From NCBI GenBank assembly GCA_017995875.1, contig JAGOIB010000083.1, positions 1-8,609 of the forward strand: a stretch of DNA of 8,609 nucleotides, read 5' to 3'. Source of the stretch: Saprospiraceae bacterium. Its GTDB lineage: Bacteria; Bacteroidota; Bacteroidia; Chitinophagales; Saprospiraceae. The first letter of the stretch is position 1, and each line of letters opens with the position of its first letter. The notes under the pieces are model-generated. The model made no database searches and was not told the DNA's origin. It worked only from the letters and a program-made list of their open reading frames with translations. A program made the position numbers and the translations under genes. This document shows, one piece after another, positions 6,326 to 8,609 of the stretch.

Positions 6326-6333
6326 CAAAATTA
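6326..6333 (-). promoter_or_regulatory. Putative -7 box of the glycosyltransferase gene
   Basis: The minus strand reads TAATTTTG, a full match to TAnnTTTG, 8 nt before the ATG at 6317. A matching -33 TTG at normal spacing is not seen. Its location inside the longer possible frame supports the shorter start. Confidence 0.45.
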
Positions 6334-6360
6334 CACAATTCCAATTCGACACATTTTTCT

Positions 6361-6372
6361 TGCCCACGGGCA
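6361..6372. promoter_or_regulatory. Short perfect palindrome in the divergent promoter region
   Basis: TGCCC-AC-GGGCA is a perfect 12-bp inverted repeat. It lies between the two opposing -7 boxes and just upstream of that of the helicase, where an operator could act on both genes. It may equally be chance; no known regulator site is recognised. Confidence 0.2.
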
Positions 6373-6385
6373 CGATCATATCTTC

Positions 6386-6393
6386 TATTTTTG
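6386..6393 (+). promoter_or_regulatory. Putative -7 box of the helicase gene
   Basis: TATTTTTG matches TAnnTTTG and ends 10 nt before the ATG at 6404. A TTG at 6360-6362 could be the -33 element, but its 23-nt spacer is slightly longer than usual. The predicted leader is only a few bases, with no room for a Shine-Dalgarno. Confidence 0.45.
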
Positions 6394-6403
6394 CCTTCTA
6401 TCT

Positions 6404-8609
6404 ATGAGTTACCTCCAATCCCTCAACGAAGTTCAACGTCAGGCTGTCACCCATATCAATGGCCCTGTAATGGTGATTGCCGGCCCCGGATCCGGCAAGA
6501 CGCGCGTGTTGACGTATCGCATTGCTTATCTCATTGAACAGGGCATAGCGCCTCAGCATATTCTCGCCCTGACCTTTACCAATAAGGCAGCAAGAGAAAT
6601 GAAAGAGCGGATAGCCCACGTTGTCGGATCAAAGGGAGACAGAGTTTGGGCAGGTACATTTCACTCCATTTTTGCAAGGATACTCAGAGTAGAAGCAGCC
6701 AAAATTGATTTTCCGCCCACCTTCACGATTTATGATCGCGATGATTCCAAAAGCCTGGTGAGTGATATTATCAAGGAAATGAAGCTTGATACCAAGCAAT
6801 ACAATCCAAGTGGTGTGCTTGCAAGGATCTCCTCTGCTAAGTCTAATCTTATCACGCCCGAATTATATGCAAAGGATGAAGACCTCGTGCTCTATGATCG
6901 CATGAATAAGCGTCCATACATCTATGAAATTTACGAGCGATACTACAAGCGCTGTAAGCAGGCTGGTGCGATGGACTTTGATGACCTGTTGCTACAGATG
7001 TTTCGTCTGCTGCAGGAAAACAGAGAAGAAGTAAGACAGAAGTATCAGCGCATTTTTCAATATGTGCTCGTCGATGAGTTTCAGGATACGAATTACCTTC
7101 AATATTCCATTATAAAGCATCTTACACTCTTCACCGGAAGCCCACATAATATCTGTATCGTGGGGGATGATGCGCAGAGCATCTATTCTTTCCGCGGAGC
7201 GACTATTGAAAATATCCTCAAGTTCGAGCATGATTTTCCTGAAGTAGTCACGTATAAGCTTGAGCAAAATTACCGGTCCACAGAGCACATTGTGCAGGCG
7301 GCCAATATGGTTATCCAGAACAACAGCAAACAGATTCCAAAAGAAATCTGGACGGAACTGGGCACCGGTCATAAAATCAAAATGATCAAGGCTGTGAGTG
7401 ATGTGGAAGAAGGGAGATTGGTGGCCAGTACGATCATTGAATACAAAAACAGGATACATCTTGAAAACAAGGATATAGCCATTCTGTATCGGACCAATGC
7501 ACAATCCAGAGTGTTTGAAGAGCATCTCCGAAAACAAAACCTGGCGTATAGAATATTTGGTGGTTTGTCTTTCTATCAACGCAAGGAAGTAAAAGATGTA
7601 CTTGGATATCTACGCCTTACAGTTAACGAAAGAGATGATGAAGCGTTCAAGCGGATCATCAATACACCAAAGCGAGGAATAGGGAAAACCACAACAGATC
7701 AGATTGCTGAGATGGCTGTAGCGCAGGGTGTCTCGATGTGGGCTATCCTTACCTCCGGACAATACAATGCTAAAGGAAAACTCCTTGCGTTTATCCAGAT
7801 GATCGAACGATTCCGGGAGAAAGCAAAAGAAGGCAATGCCTATGACGTAGCTGTTCTGGTTGCACGGGAAAGCGGTCTCTATGAAGAGTTGAGACATGAC
7901 GGAACACTTGAAGGCGTCAACAGGCTGGAGAATGCCAACGCATTGCTGGATGGCATCAAGGAATTTGTTGAAAATGATAACGCGGATGAGGCGACCAATG
8001 ACAGGAGCCTTTCGGGTTATCTGACAAACATCTCGTTGCTTACTGACATGGATCAGAATACAGATGAAGAACCTAATTACATCAGTCTGATGACTACGCA
8101 TACAGCGAAAGGGCTGGAGTGGAAGGCTGTATTTGTTGTAGGCCTTGAAGAAAATTTATTTCCTTCTTACATGTCGATGGGATCACCGGATCAATTGGAT
8201 GAGGAGCGGAGGTTGTTTTATGTTTCTATTACGAGGGCTAAAATGTTTCTTGCCTTATCCTATGCGACCAGCAGGTACCAGTTTGGACAATTCAGATATA
8301 ATGACCCAAGCCGTTTCCTTGAGGAGATTGATGAGATTCATTTTGAGACTACTGTTGAGCGCCGAAGTAAACCAGTCTTGCCGGAACCAAGATTGCTTGC
8401 GGATCGGCCCGGTCGCAAACGTGATTTTGAACCACGAGTTAGTCCTGCTGATTTCAAGCCTAGTCCTTCTGAAGAAATTGCTGAAGGCATGGAAGTATTG
8501 CACTTACAGTTTGGACGTGGCAAGATCATGAGCATTGATGGCGCGAGAGAGAACAGGGTTGCAACGATCCATTTTGAAGATGGGGCGGAAAGTGAGCGTA
8601 GGATAATGC
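6404..8609 (+). CDS. pcrA: UvrD/PcrA superfamily 1A DNA helicase (3'-truncated by window edge)
   Basis: The frame is open from the ATG at 6404 to the last base: 735 codons, no stop. It encodes a cytoplasmic ATP-dependent 3'-5' DNA helicase of repair and replication-restart pathways. All SF1A motifs are intact: Q motif LNEVQRQAV (7-15), Walker A AGPGSGKT (26-33), Ia TFTNKAA (57-63), II VDEFQDT (223-229), III GDDAQSIYSFRGA (254-266), IV YKLEQNYRS (284-292), V TTHTAKGLEW (564-573) and VI VSITRAK (607-613). The C-terminal region has the FGRGKI-type small beta domain (about 696-735: VLHLQFGRGKIMSIDG and ATIHFEDG) that in PcrA/UvrD binds RNA polymerase. Only a few terminal residues should be missing. 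PcrA is slightly favoured over UvrD because of the YLTNISLLTDMDQ segment (539-551). This is an ordinary housekeeping gene, with no frameshift or lost catalytic residue. Confidence 0.97.
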   Translation, partial: MSYLQSLNEVQRQAVTHINGPVMVIAGPGSGKTRVLTYRIAYLIEQGIAPQHILALTFTNKAAREMKERIAHVVGSKGDRVWAGTFHSIFARILRVEAAKIDFPPTFTIYDRDDSKSLVSDIIKEMKLDTKQYNPSGVLARISSAKSNLITPELYAKDEDLVLYDRMNKRPYIYEIYERYYKRCKQAGAMDFDDLLLQMFRLLQENREEVRQKYQRIFQYVLVDEFQDTNYLQYSIIKHLTLFTGSPHNICIVGDDAQSIYSFRGATIENILKFEHDFPEVVTYKLEQNYRSTEHIVQAANMVIQNNSKQIPKEIWTELGTGHKIKMIKAVSDVEEGRLVASTIIEYKNRIHLENKDIAILYRTNAQSRVFEEHLRKQNLAYRIFGGLSFYQRKEVKDVLGYLRLTVNERDDEAFKRIINTPKRGIGKTTTDQIAEMAVAQGVSMWAILTSGQYNAKGKLLAFIQMIERFREKAKEGNAYDVAVLVARESGLYEELRHDGTLEGVNRLENANALLDGIKEFVENDNADEATNDRSLSGYLTNISLLTDMDQNTDEEPNYISLMTTHTAKGLEWKAVFVVGLEENLFPSYMSMGSPDQLDEERRLFYVSITRAKMFLALSYATSRYQFGQFRYNDPSRFLEEIDEIHFETTVERRSKPVLPEPRLLADRPGRKRDFEPRVSPADFKPSPSEEIAEGMEVLHLQFGRGKIMSIDGARENRVATIHFEDGAESERRIM

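Noticed and set aside
6318..6344. ATG at 6344 as start of the glycosyltransferase
   Set aside because: The added nine residues precede the conserved first beta-strand and overlap the TAATTTTG box; the family normally starts close to the strand.
6992..8101. Two long minus-strand open frames (6992-7579 and 7610-8101)
   Set aside because: They are antisense to the helicase, whose frame carries every SF1 motif without interruption; the antisense translations show no recognisable family.

Overview
The window looks like chromosomal DNA of a Bacteroidota bacterium, probably from a free-living Cytophagales- or Chitinophagales-like group, though the genus cannot be fixed from this stretch. The evidence is moderate GC content, lipoproteins with short Bacteroidota-style signal peptides, CRTAC1-type (FG-GAP/VCBS plus ASPIC/UnbV) surface proteins, almost no Shine-Dalgarno sequences, and TAnnTTTG-like -7 promoter boxes lying only 4 to 10 nt before several start codons.

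Left half (1-4867): two large paralogous lipoprotein genes lie in tandem on the minus strand. The first (1-1978) runs off the left edge, so its C-terminus is missing. The second (2550-4796) is complete. Both have a lipobox cysteine, a TPR-like helical region holding a conserved Cys/His motif (CLHNHN[NH]ESC), seven calcium-type FG-GAP/VCBS loops (a predicted seven-bladed beta-propeller) and, in the complete copy, an ASPIC/UnbV domain and a His-rich tail. Their upstream regions align without a gap for about 75 nt, including a -7 box and a distal 12-nt box at exactly the same distance from the ATG. The duplication therefore carried its promoter. A small CXXC carboxymuconolactone decarboxylase/AhpD-like gene (2177-2521, plus strand) sits between the paralogs. 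It is preceded by a 113-bp element with 23-bp near-perfect inverted repeats that resembles a MITE.

Middle (4868-5609): an AT-rich spacer with an imperfect direct repeat, a conserved-looking 98-aa protein of unknown function (5039-5335, minus), then a repeat-rich spacer. That spacer holds two GCCCCTAC-type hairpins, like dispersed Bacteroidota intergenic repeats, and a run of seven GATC-containing degenerate units.

Right (5610-8609): a family 2 glycosyltransferase of the dolichyl-phosphate-sugar-synthase-like type (5610-6317, minus) is divergently transcribed from a UvrD/PcrA superfamily 1 DNA helicase (6404 to the right edge, plus). The helicase lacks only its last residues. The 86-nt divergent spacer has a TAnnTTTG box for each gene.

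No tRNA, rRNA, CRISPR array or transposase gene was found. The genes do not form one obvious pathway. The helicase is housekeeping DNA repair, the glycosyltransferase is envelope or glycan biosynthesis, and the duplicated propeller lipoproteins with their shared regulatory region are the most distinctive part.
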